Source: Emticicia sp051209875
GTDB lineage: Bacteria > Bacteroidota > Bacteroidia > Cytophagales > Spirosomataceae
Assembly (NCBI RefSeq): GCF_051209875.1
Contig: NZ_JBNTQY010000001.1
Span: 3,348,001-3,412,000 of the forward strand
DNA length: 64,000 nt
Reading direction: 5' to 3'
Every line of letters begins with the position of its first letter. Position 1 is the stretch's first letter. Position numbers and translations under genes: made by a program. Positions 8,427-17,193 of this stretch are shown here, one piece after another. Below the pieces are notes generated by a model, which saw only the letters and a program-made list of their open reading frames with translations, was not told where the DNA came from and made no database searches.

Positions 8427-11400
8427 TTAGAATTTAACATTTAGGTTCAAACCGTACGTTCTGGTTGAAGGCAAGCTATTACCTTCGATACCTGCATAGC
8501 TCAAAATCGGTGAGAAACCAGCTTCAGGATCAATGTTATCAGTATGTTTCAAAAGAGTAAGTAAATTTCTACCTACAAATGAAAGTTCGATAGCTTTGAT
8601 TGGAGTTTTACCCAAGATTTTAGGGTTGATTGAATAGCCTAAAGTAACTTGTCTAAGTTTGATGAAACTTCCATCCATTACATTTAAAGCCGAAATTCTT
8701 CTTGCTAAGTTTTGGTAGTAAGTTTGAGCAGGTACGTTAACAGAGTTTACACCACCATCTTGTGTAACACCAACAGCAACTACCCCTGTTTCACGACCAG
8801 CAAGTGTCATTTGGTTCAAACCTCTAAAAATTGTATAATAATTAGTAGCAGAAAGAACTTTATTACCAAAACGATAATCAATCAAGAATGAAAGATTGAA
8901 GTTTTTGTAGCTAAATTCGTTATTAAAACCACCATAAACTTTAGGTAAAACAGAACCCATTGGTGTACGTGCAGCTGCTTGTACTGGAATACCAGTTGCA
9001 TCAATAACAATTTTACCTTGTGCATCATACACATAATCATAAGCCATGATTTGAGGGCCAGGTAAACCTTTGATCAATGCAGTATTAGCATTTAATGGAC
9101 GGTACGTTCCTAAACCTAATTGTTGGTTTTCTGAACCAGAACCATCAATTTCTACGATTTTGTTTTTAATCCAAGTGAAGTTCAATGAAGTTGTCCATTT
9201 CAAACCGCCAGTTTCGATTGGCACACCCATTATCAAAGCTTCTAAACCTGAGTTTTGAGTAGAACCTGTACCAATTTGTTGGTTACTAAATCCTGTCGCT
9301 TCCGACAACGAACCATTGATGATTTCATTTTTGGTTTTACGATTGAAATAAGCTAAATCTAAACCTAAACGGTTTTTGTAGAATTTCAATTCAGTACCTA
9401 ACTCAAATTCTGAAAGTGTATATGGTTTCAGGAATAAGTTAGGCAATGTGCTGCTGAATGAACCTGTTGTTGTTCCTTGAATAGCCGAACCAACGCTATA
9501 ATACTGTGAGGTACTATATGGACTTGCTGGCTCACCACTTACTACTGCATACGATGCTCTGAATTTACCATAACTCAATTTTGAAGAATTCACTAATTCA
9601 GTAAAATCATAACTTAATGAAACTGAAGGAGTAAAAATACCATAATTGTTAACTGGCAAAGTAGAGAACGCATCATAACGACCTGTTGTTGATAGAATCA
9701 ATTGATTTTTGTAATTGAAGTCTAATGAATAATAAGCCGAGTTGGTTTGTTTTTCGTTATAATCATAAGAACGATTGAACGAAAGAACGTTGAGTGGACT
9801 GTAGAAGAATGGTATTACGAATGGGCCACCGCCGATTGCCATTCTGTCGTATTTGTTTTTACGAACAGCTGCACCAACCAAGGCATCCATAGTAAAATCT
9901 TTAACCAAATTGAAGCTTCCGCCAACAATCGCATCTGCATTAAGTTCAGAAGTTGTTGATTTTGATAATTCATCAAAACCACCTTTCTGACCATTTGAAT
10001 ACGCAGTACCAGTCGGAGTAATTTTGAAAATTCCATCATTTAATTGATCATAACCTAAACGTACTTGTGAATAGATATTTTTTGTAATATCATATTTGGC
10101 AGTAATTGCCGAAATCATACGTTTACGTTTTACGTCATTTTGATAACGATTTACTACAAACCAAGGGTTTGTTACATAAATATCATCATTATATTGAATC
10201 TCATTACCATTTTCTGTGCTTGCATCATAACCAGGTTTTAAAACTGATTGGTCAACATTAGTTGCCAGGAAGTTAATATTATTGGCATTCATTGGACCAT
10301 CACTTAGCTGTGGTTTATTGTTGTTTTTCTCATCAACATAATTGACCATCAAATCAACTTTCAATTTTTGTCCAAATTTTTGTGAACCTGTAAAGTTGAA
10401 CGTCTTACGATCTAGACCACTATTACGAAGAATTGAGTTATTGCCTAAATTAGCCAAAGATAAACGGAAGCTACCAGTTTCATTTCCACTGGCAATTGCT
10501 AAAGAGTTTGTCAATGAAGAACCATTGCGATAAAAGTTTTTGATATTATCTTTAACCGCAGTGTAAGGATAACTTTTACCATCAAATTGGATAGTCGAAG
10601 CTCCGTCTAATTTTTCACCCCAACTCAACATACCACTATTTAAAGCTCCAACGGCATTGGTTGGTCTTTTACCATTCAAACCTTGTCCATAAACATATTG
10701 GTAATCTGTAAAGTTGATTGCTGATTCGCTTACTGCATTCAAATTATAATCAACTGACATCTTACCTTTTTTACCAGATTTGGTTGTAATTAAGATTACA
10801 CCGTTGGCTGCTCTTGCACCATACAAGGCCGATGCCGAAGCACCTTTCAAAACTGACATACTTTCAATATCATCTGGGTTAAGGTTAGAGATACCGTCAC
10901 CGTTATCTGCACCACCCCACTCACCAGCACTACCTCTTTGGGTATTGTCAATCGGCACACCATTCATTACAATTAGAGGTGAGCTTGCTGTAAAACTCGC
11001 CATACCTCTTAATAGAATTCTTGCCGAAGAACCTGAACCACCATTCGTACCTGAGATATTCAAACCAGCCACACGGCCAGCCATCGAATACGCTACGTTG
11101 GTTTCACGTGCTTTGGTCATTTGGTCACCACCAACAGTAGTCACTGCATAACCAACTTTACGAGCTTCTTTAGAAATACCCAAAGCTGTTACAACAACTT
11201 CATTCAAAGCCCCTGCTTCTGGAGTTAAACTTACATTAATTACACTTGAACTTCCCACTGTTATATTGATTGGAGCATATCCAATATAACTAAAAGTAAG
11301 AACACTTCCTTTGGCGGCCTCAATTGAGTATTCACCTTTGTCATCAGAAATTGTTCCTTTAGTAGAACCCTTTACGGCCACATTGACACCATAAAGTGGG

Positions 11401-11513
11401 GAACCTCCCTCGTCGCTCACTTTCCCTTTAATTTTCATGTTTTGGGCAAAACCCGCAACAGAAAGTAGAGAAAGCATGAAGGCGTAAAAAAACTGTCGTA
11501 GTGTTTTCTTCAT
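8427..11513 (-). CDS. SusC/RagA-family TonB-linked outer-membrane transporter
   Basis: A 1028-residue protein. Signal peptide about 1-24, then a carboxypeptidase-regulatory-like beta-sandwich (27-105, GKVSDEGGSPLYGVNV), a TonB-box-like region (NEVVVTALG, about 104-112), a plug domain with the SusC signature LYGARAANGVILITTKSG near 230, and a long beta-barrel ending in NLNVKF with a terminal Phe. It imports ligand captured by SusD using energy from TonB. It is the first gene of the susC-susD-VCBS operon. Its 255-base upstream region contains inverted and 11-bp-phased TTATTAAT elements, annotated separately. Confidence 0.96.
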   Translation of the reverse strand: MKKTLRQFFYAFMLSLLSVAGFAQNMKIKGKVSDEGGSPLYGVNVAVKGSTKGTISDDKGEYSIEAAKGSVLTFSYIGYAPINITVGSSSVINVSLTPEAGALNEVVVTALGISKEARKVGYAVTTVGGDQMTKARETNVAYSMAGRVAGLNISGTNGGSGSSARILLRGMASFTASSPLIVMNGVPIDNTQRGSAGEWGGADNGDGISNLNPDDIESMSVLKGASASALYGARAANGVILITTKSGKKGKMSVDYNLNAVSESAINFTDYQYVYGQGLNGKRPTNAVGALNSGMLSWGEKLDGASTIQFDGKSYPYTAVKDNIKNFYRNGSSLTNSLAIASGNETGSFRLSLANLGNNSILRNSGLDRKTFNFTGSQKFGQKLKVDLMVNYVDEKNNNKPQLSDGPMNANNINFLATNVDQSVLKPGYDASTENGNEIQYNDDIYVTNPWFVVNRYQNDVKRKRMISAITAKYDITKNIYSQVRLGYDQLNDGIFKITPTGTAYSNGQKGGFDELSKSTTSELNADAIVGGSFNLVKDFTMDALVGAAVRKNKYDRMAIGGGPFVIPFFYSPLNVLSFNRSYDYNEKQTNSAYYSLDFNYKNQLILSTTGRYDAFSTLPVNNYGIFTPSVSLSYDFTELVNSSKLSYGKFRASYAVVSGEPASPYSTSQYYSVGSAIQGTTTGSFSSTLPNLFLKPYTLSEFELGTELKFYKNRLGLDLAYFNRKTKNEIINGSLSEATGFSNQQIGTGSTQNSGLEALIMGVPIETGGLKWTTSLNFTWIKNKIVEIDGSGSENQQLGLGTYRPLNANTALIKGLPGPQIMAYDYVYDAQGKIVIDATGIPVQAAARTPMGSVLPKVYGGFNNEFSYKNFNLSFLIDYRFGNKVLSATNYYTIFRGLNQMTLAGRETGVVAVGVTQDGGVNSVNVPAQTYYQNLARRISALNVMDGSFIKLRQVTLGYSINPKILGKTPIKAIELSFVGRNLLTLLKHTDNIDPEAGFSPILSYAGIEGNSLPSTRTYGLNLNVKF

Positions 11514-11590
11514 ACTTTTTAATTCGGTTAATAATTTATGAGTTTAGTTTAACTTAACTGCATTAAAAGTATTAACATACGAATAATTTT

Positions 11591-11614
11591 TTATTAATTT
11601 TTGATTAATAAGAT
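11591..11614 (-). promoter_or_regulatory. Candidate operator upstream of susC
   Basis: TTATTAAT (11591-11598) and ATTAATAA (11604-11611) form a perfect 8-bp inverted repeat with a 5-bp spacer. Read toward susC, positions 11614-11603 spell ATCTTATTAATC, a 12-mer that also occurs at 14475-14486 in front of the fucosidase gene. A second ATTAAT lies exactly 11 bases downstream on the same strand. The site is about 90 bases before the susC start. The region is AT-rich, so function is inferred. Confidence 0.45.
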
Positions 11615-11622
11615 TATAATTA

Positions 11623-11639
11623 GTTAATACTATATTAAC
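11623..11639. promoter_or_regulatory. Palindrome upstream of susC
   Basis: GTTAATA-CTA-TATTAAC is a perfect 7-bp inverted repeat with a 3-bp spacer, 9 bases beyond the TTATTAAT element and about 110 bases before susC. It could be a second half of the same control region. It has no independent support. Confidence 0.35.
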
Positions 11640-11768
11640 CAATTTGAGGATAAAATAGTACCATATTGCCATAAAACATAGCAAAAAGGATTAAATTTTA
11701 TATTTTTAAATTTTTTTAATAAATATTTAAAATATTATTTCAAGCAGAAGAGTAAGGAAGAGTTTTAA

Positions 11769-14366
11769 TTAGGATTCCAATATTTCTTTGTAAGAAATGG
11801 CATATTCTTCTGAGTACAAACGCTGATAATCTTTAGCGAATTTTTCATAGGAAGTCTTGGCAAGGGAGTGTTTGCCTAAATGCACCAATGCTCTACATTT
11901 GAGCGACATAGCTGTTTCATCGACAGAATCAAATTTAAATATGTTGTCTGCAATCTCAACAATTTCTTCGGCGTGAGTGGCAATACTGAGTCGTTCACAA
12001 TAGGCTAAATAGGCATCAATTACTTTATTAGAAATCTCACCTTTGAAATCATCCAGCCAATCATATTCAAGATTTGATAAAAAACCTCCACGATTAACGA
12101 TTTCGGTCAACCCATATATTTGTTCTACGTTCAAAGATTTCTTAGCGTTAGTGAGTGTCTGAAATTCGGCATAATCAATATATACTTGAGTAGAATCAAA
12201 AACAATTTTCCAATTGCCTGTATCTTTTGTAAGCTGTATTGCTGGCAATTGCTCAAAAATCGTTTTTAATTTAGTGATATTAACAGAGCGATTATTTCTG
12301 GCACTATTGGTTGTTTTATCAAACCAAAACATCTCATTTAATTGACTTGAATCAATTCCTTTATTCCATTTAATCGAATTTAGCAGTAAATACAAAAACA
12401 TCTCTTTCAATAAAGGTGTAAAATGATTGGTCATATCAACACCCTTATCATTCAAAAATTGAAAACCTCCAAATAGTAAAACCTTCCCTTTGATTACTTT
12501 CGATTCACCCAAAGTTGCTGTAATTTCCTGCTCAACAACTGATATTTCATGCGATTGTTCAACTGACTTCTGTACCGAAATATCAATCTCAGGATTTTGT
12601 ATTTTTCCAACTCTCCTTTTGCGGACAAAATGAAACGCTAAAAATGCAATCAATAAAAATGGCAAAGCATAAAGTCCACTCATAACCGCTTTTTTCCATA
12701 AACTACCTTCTTTTTCAGCATCAATTGGAAGGTTGGAAGGTGGAAAATCAAGCGAATATATAATGATTTCAGTTGAATCAGCAGGTAAACGATCATGAAA
12801 ACTTGTGACACAAAATAATTTTGAATTCGCTTTATCAATGTACAAATCAGCATTGCTTGCAACATCTATAAACTTATAAGGAATTTCTTTTGAAATTGTT
12901 CTAATTTCGGGCTTAGATAATGAGCCCTCGATAAGTTGTAAACTCGAATTAAACTTTAGTTGATTATAAATTAAACCATAAAAAGTATCTTTTTTTTCAT
13001 TTAAAATCAAGGAAGAGGCTGCCACAAAGGGTGTTTCTGGTGATTTTAATTCATATATTTTTTTAATAGCATTAGTTTTCCAGTCTATTTCAAATAAATC
13101 ATAATAATTTTGAGGGTTAAGCACCTGATCACCTGTTTTTGAGCCAAAACCTCCAAAAATATAAGATTTTGTTTCATTTTCATGACCCATACCAAACATG
13201 TAACGAGGCTCGATAACATCACCATTTAGCTTTACGTTAGACCATTTATTGGTTTGAAAAGAAAATTTTTGAAAGGTATTTTTATATTTGTATTGACCAT
13301 ATCCGCCAATCAATACAATAGCAGTATCATTTGGATAAATATATTTATTGTGATGCCAATATTCTGTCAGATTGTATTTTTCATTGGCAGAAATATTCCA
13401 AGAATTATTGCTTGCATTGTATTTAAAAATCTGCTTTTCATTGAGGCGAATATTGATTAATTGAGCTTTATGTTGCAAATAAACGCTCAAATCACCAAAT
13501 GTAAATTTCTTATGTTTTAGTGCAAATTCTTTGGAAGAAAGCGAATCATTTCGAGTACTTAAAAAATAGGTTTTAATGTCTGTATTAATAATTATTTTCC
13601 TTGCATTTGCATCAAAAGAAAAATTTGAGTTTCCTTTGACTTTTATCTTGGCGAGCTGCTTCCATTCATAATGCTTGCGAAGAAGCCAAAGTGCATTTTT
13701 AGTAATTGCTTCTTGGTGTGCAAGTAAATCTTTAGAATAATTACCAAAAATCTCATTTAAAGGCCAATGATGCGTTGTTTCACCCCCAGACTTAAAAAAA
13801 ACATTTCTCAAAAACATCGGTAAGACATCACTCGTTAAAAACTTAGGATGATTACATTCGCCAAAATAAATTTTGAAACATTCATTAAACCCAAACGGTA
13901 TTGTACCCTCACCATAGAGTTTATTATTGCAAAAGATTTGAAGTTTTTTGTCCTGAATTTTAATATTGAATTGATTCCATTTTGAATATAATGAAACAGA
14001 ATCTAATTGTTGATTCAATTTAATGTCTTTATCGCCCGAAATTATCCTAAAACTTTTTTGTTGACCATCAGCATTTGACTGAAATAAAAAATCTATATTT
14101 TTATTATCTTGGGTAATGATTCTGAAAACATATCCAAAATACGAGGTGACTTTTGGCTTAAATTTTAACTCGAAACTTAACTCAAAGTCATTTTTAGGGC
14201 AAATGATTTTATCATCGCCCAAAACCAGCGAAGTACGTTTATCCGAAACGACCTCATGTCCCAAAAACTCTAAGCCATATTCTTGCCCAAAAGCATTAAT
14301 TGATAAAAACTGAACGAACAAAAATATAATATACAAGTATTTTAACTGTAGATTTTGTTTCAGCAT
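11769..14366 (-). CDS. Membrane-spanning regulator: lectin/kelch-like sensor plus SARP-like DNA-binding region
   Basis: An 865-residue protein. Signal peptide about 1-27. Residues about 30-215 resemble a concanavalin-like (LamG-type) fold. Residues about 330-540 carry kelch-like repeats (VLIGGYGQYKYKNTFQKF, SYIFGGFGSKTGD). One membrane helix lies at about 565-583 and is followed by RKRR. The cytoplasmic part has an OmpR-type winged helix (about 627-735, KVLLFGGFQFLNDKG ... NNRSVNITKLKTIFEQL) and an alpha-helical TPR/BTAD-like tail (740-865), the order found in SARP activators. No kinase or receiver domain is present. It lies upstream of susC on the same strand and divergent from the fucosidase gene, so it probably senses glycan outside and controls both directions. 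The domain calls are by eye. Confidence 0.82.
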   Translation of the reverse strand: MLKQNLQLKYLYIIFLFVQFLSINAFGQEYGLEFLGHEVVSDKRTSLVLGDDKIICPKNDFELSFELKFKPKVTSYFGYVFRIITQDNKNIDFLFQSNADGQQKSFRIISGDKDIKLNQQLDSVSLYSKWNQFNIKIQDKKLQIFCNNKLYGEGTIPFGFNECFKIYFGECNHPKFLTSDVLPMFLRNVFFKSGGETTHHWPLNEIFGNYSKDLLAHQEAITKNALWLLRKHYEWKQLAKIKVKGNSNFSFDANARKIIINTDIKTYFLSTRNDSLSSKEFALKHKKFTFGDLSVYLQHKAQLINIRLNEKQIFKYNASNNSWNISANEKYNLTEYWHHNKYIYPNDTAIVLIGGYGQYKYKNTFQKFSFQTNKWSNVKLNGDVIEPRYMFGMGHENETKSYIFGGFGSKTGDQVLNPQNYYDLFEIDWKTNAIKKIYELKSPETPFVAASSLILNEKKDTFYGLIYNQLKFNSSLQLIEGSLSKPEIRTISKEIPYKFIDVASNADLYIDKANSKLFCVTSFHDRLPADSTEIIIYSLDFPPSNLPIDAEKEGSLWKKAVMSGLYALPFLLIAFLAFHFVRKRRVGKIQNPEIDISVQKSVEQSHEISVVEQEITATLGESKVIKGKVLLFGGFQFLNDKGVDMTNHFTPLLKEMFLYLLLNSIKWNKGIDSSQLNEMFWFDKTTNSARNNRSVNITKLKTIFEQLPAIQLTKDTGNWKIVFDSTQVYIDYAEFQTLTNAKKSLNVEQIYGLTEIVNRGGFLSNLEYDWLDDFKGEISNKVIDAYLAYCERLSIATHAEEIVEIADNIFKFDSVDETAMSLKCRALVHLGKHSLAKTSYEKFAKDYQRLYSEEYAISYKEILES

Positions 14367-14421
14367 CAGGTTTTAAAGTTGGTAAAGTAAAAAATAATAG
14401 GTTGTTGCTAAATTTTAATTT

Positions 14422-14450
14422 CTGCTACGACGGAGTTCCTTCTCCGTCAG
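14422..14450. repeat. REP-like palindrome
   Basis: GACGGAG (14429-14435) pairs with CTCCGTC (14442-14448) around TTCCTT, preceded by CTAC. The layout resembles the arms of the element at 31533-31600 (TGTAG-nAC-GGATTTCCTAATCC). It is a single arm. Confidence 0.5.
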
Positions 14451-14464
14451 TATAGAAATATAGG

Positions 14465-14486
14465 TCTTATTAATATCTTATTAATC
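14465..14486 (+). promoter_or_regulatory. Tandem 11-bp direct repeat, candidate SARP-type binding site
   Basis: TCTTATTAATA (14465-14475) is followed directly by TCTTATTAATC (14476-14486): two 11-bp units differing in the last base. SARP/OmpR-type activators typically bind direct repeats with 11-bp spacing, and the neighbouring regulator has such a DNA-binding region. The second unit is contained in a 12-mer shared with the susC upstream region. The site lies 99 bases before the regulator start and 187 before the fucosidase start. Confidence 0.5.
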
Positions 14487-14672
14487 TTTTATTTGTATAA
14501 AATTATACTTTTAAAAAATTAATATTTCAATACAAATCTATTTTTATTCCAATTGAGATACAAATTAAGCAATTCTTTTAATTAAAATATTTAATATATA
14601 TAAGAATAATATTAAAATAATTAAGAATAATCCAATTAAAATCAAATATAATAGTTAGAATTCCAACTTAGC

Positions 14673-16109
14673 ATGAAAAAAATCATCAAAATTCAACTCT
14701 TCTTTCTCCTTTCAAGCCTTTCGGTATTTTCACAGGGTGGCGTTCATTCTACTTCGAGTAAATATGAATATCCAAGTGACCCTCAAGTCAAACAAAAATT
14801 AGAATCATGGCGTGATCTTAAATTTGGAATGATTATTCATTGGGGCTTGTATGCAGTTCCTGGCATTATTGAATCATGGAGTTTGTGTAATGAGGATTGG
14901 ATAAATCGTGACAGCACAAGCAAGTATGATGAGTACAAAAAATGGTATTGGGGGCTAAACAGTCAATTCAATCCTACAAAATTCAACCCCGAATCATGGG
15001 CAAAAGCTGCCAAAGATGCAGGAATGAAATACGTGGTTTTTACGACCAAACACCATGATGGTTTTAATATGTTTGATACTAAATTTTCTGATTTTAAAAT
15101 CAGTAATGGTCCTTTTGCTTCAAACCCAAAAGCTGATGTAGCAAAGTATGTATTTGATGCTTTTAGAAAGGAAAACTTCATGATTGGAGCATATTATTCG
15201 AAACCCGACTGGCATTCTCAATATTTTTGGTGGGATAGATATGCTACTGCCGACCGTAACGTAAATTATGATATTCGAAAGTTTCCGTGGCGTTGGAATC
15301 AATTTAAAGATTTTACCTATAATCAAATCAACGAACTTACTACTAATTATGGCGGTATTGATATTCTTTGGCTGGACGGAGGTTGGGTTCGTCCACTCGA
15401 AACTGTTAATGACGAAGTGAGATCTTGGGGAGCAAGAATTCCAGAATGGAATCAAGAAATTGATATGCCAAAAATTGCAAAAATGGCACGTACCAATCAA
15501 CCTGGTATTTTAATGGTTGATCGAACTGTTCACGGCCCTTTCGAAAATTATCGTACACCCGAACAAAGTATTCCAAAAATAAAATCAGATACACCTTGGG
15601 AAAGTTGTATCACACTTGGCGGGGCTTGGGGATATGTACCAAACGACCAATTTAAGTCTTCTACTAAAGTCATTCACTCACTCATTGAGGTTGTTTCAAA
15701 AGGTGGCAGTATGCTTTTAGGTGTTGGACCAACTGCCGAAGGCACACTACTTCCTGAACAAATTCTACGATTAAAAGAAATTGGAGAGTGGCTCAATGTG
15801 AATGGTGAAGCAATCTATAACACTCGTGCCATTGATGCTTTTAATGATAAGGAAGTATTTTTTACAAAAGGCAAATCAAAGTTTCATTATGCTTTGGTGA
15901 GAATTCCTGAAAATCAAAGTCCATCTGCTGTAATATCATGGACAGGCAATTCACCAAAAGCAGGAAGTAATGTGTTTTTATTAAGTGAAAATCTAAATCT
16001 GAAGTGGGAGAAAAAAGCTAATAAAACTTTTGTATATTTACCGTCAACATTAGTCGAAAAATATAAATCATACCCAGCCTTAGCTTTAAAATTTGAACTA
16101 CAACAATGA
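14673..16109 (+). CDS. Alpha-L-fucosidase, GH29
   Basis: A 478-residue secreted enzyme with signal peptide about 1-20 (SVFSQ). The GH29 landmarks are LKFGMIIHWGLYAVPG near 48-63, KYVVFTTKHHDGFNMFDTK near 118-136, and the nucleophile motif ILWLDGGW with Asp near 235. Length and order match a bacterial GH29 catalytic domain plus a small C-terminal beta domain. It removes terminal alpha-L-fucose from glycans, probably in the periplasm. It overlaps the next gene by four bases (ATGA), giving translational coupling, and is divergent from the membrane regulator. The acid/base residue is poorly conserved in GH29 and I do not assign it. Confidence 0.94.
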   Translation: MKKIIKIQLFFLLSSLSVFSQGGVHSTSSKYEYPSDPQVKQKLESWRDLKFGMIIHWGLYAVPGIIESWSLCNEDWINRDSTSKYDEYKKWYWGLNSQFNPTKFNPESWAKAAKDAGMKYVVFTTKHHDGFNMFDTKFSDFKISNGPFASNPKADVAKYVFDAFRKENFMIGAYYSKPDWHSQYFWWDRYATADRNVNYDIRKFPWRWNQFKDFTYNQINELTTNYGGIDILWLDGGWVRPLETVNDEVRSWGARIPEWNQEIDMPKIAKMARTNQPGILMVDRTVHGPFENYRTPEQSIPKIKSDTPWESCITLGGAWGYVPNDQFKSSTKVIHSLIEVVSKGGSMLLGVGPTAEGTLLPEQILRLKEIGEWLNVNGEAIYNTRAIDAFNDKEVFFTKGKSKFHYALVRIPENQSPSAVISWTGNSPKAGSNVFLLSENLNLKWEKKANKTFVYLPSTLVEKYKSYPALALKFELQQ

Positions 16110-17134
16110 AAATTAAACTGACCATCCTAACTTTATTTATCAATATTGCAGCTTTTTCGCAAGCAAAACTTATTAGAGAAGAATATATTAATCCAAATCC
16201 AGAAGAAAAATCATGTCATGCCTCAACGATTGTTGAGCTTACAAAGTCAAGTTTGATGGCAGCTTGGTTTGCTGGCGAACATGAAAATCATTATAAAGTT
16301 TGTATTTGGGCTTCTACTTTTAGCAATGGGAATTGGAGCAAAGCAACAAAAATTGCTGATGGAATTGTAAATGGTACCCAGTATGCTTGTTGGAATCCTG
16401 TACTTTTTAAATCGAAAGAAGGAAAACTTTTCTTATTCTATAAAGTAGGAGTAAATCCAAGAGAATGGTGGGGAATGATGAAAACCTCGACCAATGACGG
16501 TAAAACTTGGTCTGAACCTATACGATTGCCTGACAATATCTTGGGGCCAATTAAAAATAAACCAATTCAGTTAGCATCAGGCGAAATACTTCATCCTTCG
16601 AGTACAGAAAGTTTAGATAGTAAAATTTGGAAAGCTCATGTAGAAATATCCGATGCAAATGCTCAAAATTGGAAAAAAATCGACATTGAAAATGGCGAAT
16701 ATGGGGTAATCCAACCAAGTCTTTTAACATACCCCGATGGCAAAATTCAGATGCTTTTAAGAAGTCGTCAGAATAATATTATTCAATCTTGGTCATCAGA
16801 TAATGGAAAATCTTGGGGCAAACTCTCTCCAATCAATTTACAAAATCCAAATTCGGGAATTGATGCCGTAACACTAATGAATGGTTCTCATGTATTAATT
16901 TATAATCCGCTTCCATCAGGAAATAAATGGTCAAATGGTAGAAACATCTTGAAAGTTGCTATCTCAAAAGACGGAATTAATTGGACAGATATTTACGAAT
17001 TAGAAAACAAAGATAAAAGCGAATACAGTTACCCTGCAGTTATACAAACGCAAGATGGACTCATTCATATTACTTATACTTATGATAGAAAATTAGTAAA
17101 ATATGTTGTTTTACAAGTTCCGACCGAAAAATAA
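16106..17134 (+). CDS. Sialidase-like BNR-repeat protein
   Basis: A 342-residue secreted protein, signal peptide about 1-18 (NIAAFSQ). The N-terminal region ... SCHASTIVELTKSSLMAAWFAGEHE matches the BNR_2 family of sialidase-fold glycosidases. Asp-box-like motifs occur (STNDGKTWSEP, SSDNGKSWGKL, SKDGINWTDI), consistent with a six-bladed propeller. The classic FRIP motif of GH33 is not seen, so the true substrate may not be sialic acid. The start codon overlaps the fucosidase stop, so the two enzymes are made together and probably act on the same glycan. Confidence 0.82.
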   Translation: MKIKLTILTLFINIAAFSQAKLIREEYINPNPEEKSCHASTIVELTKSSLMAAWFAGEHENHYKVCIWASTFSNGNWSKATKIADGIVNGTQYACWNPVLFKSKEGKLFLFYKVGVNPREWWGMMKTSTNDGKTWSEPIRLPDNILGPIKNKPIQLASGEILHPSSTESLDSKIWKAHVEISDANAQNWKKIDIENGEYGVIQPSLLTYPDGKIQMLLRSRQNNIIQSWSSDNGKSWGKLSPINLQNPNSGIDAVTLMNGSHVLIYNPLPSGNKWSNGRNILKVAISKDGINWTDIYELENKDKSEYSYPAVIQTQDGLIHITYTYDRKLVKYVVLQVPTEK

Positions 17135-17166
17135 AAGTAAGCATTCAAGAAAACGTTTTTTCTTTG

Positions 17167-17174
17167 TACTTTTG
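17167..17174 (+). promoter_or_regulatory. -7 promoter element TACTTTTG
   Basis: A perfect TAnnTTTG match lies 19 bases before the ATG at 17194. It predicts a transcript start near 17181 and so supports the 17194 start codon rather than an upstream in-frame one. A clear -33 TTTG was not seen. Confidence 0.4.
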
Positions 17175-17193
17175 CCATACAATCAAAAACAAC

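Larger units (their letters stand above)
14367..14672. other. Regulator/fucosidase divergent intergenic region
   Basis: These 306 very AT-rich bases contain a REP-like hairpin (14422-14450), the phased TTATTAAT pair (14465-14486), and on the minus strand a perfect TATATTTG -7 element (plus-strand positions 14643-14650) pointing to the regulator gene. No convincing plus-strand promoter for the fucosidase gene was found by eye. Confidence 0.5.

Noticed and set aside
15120..15500. 126-codon frame antisense to the fucosidase gene
   Set aside because: Opposite GH29 catalytic sequence; product composition is not protein-like.
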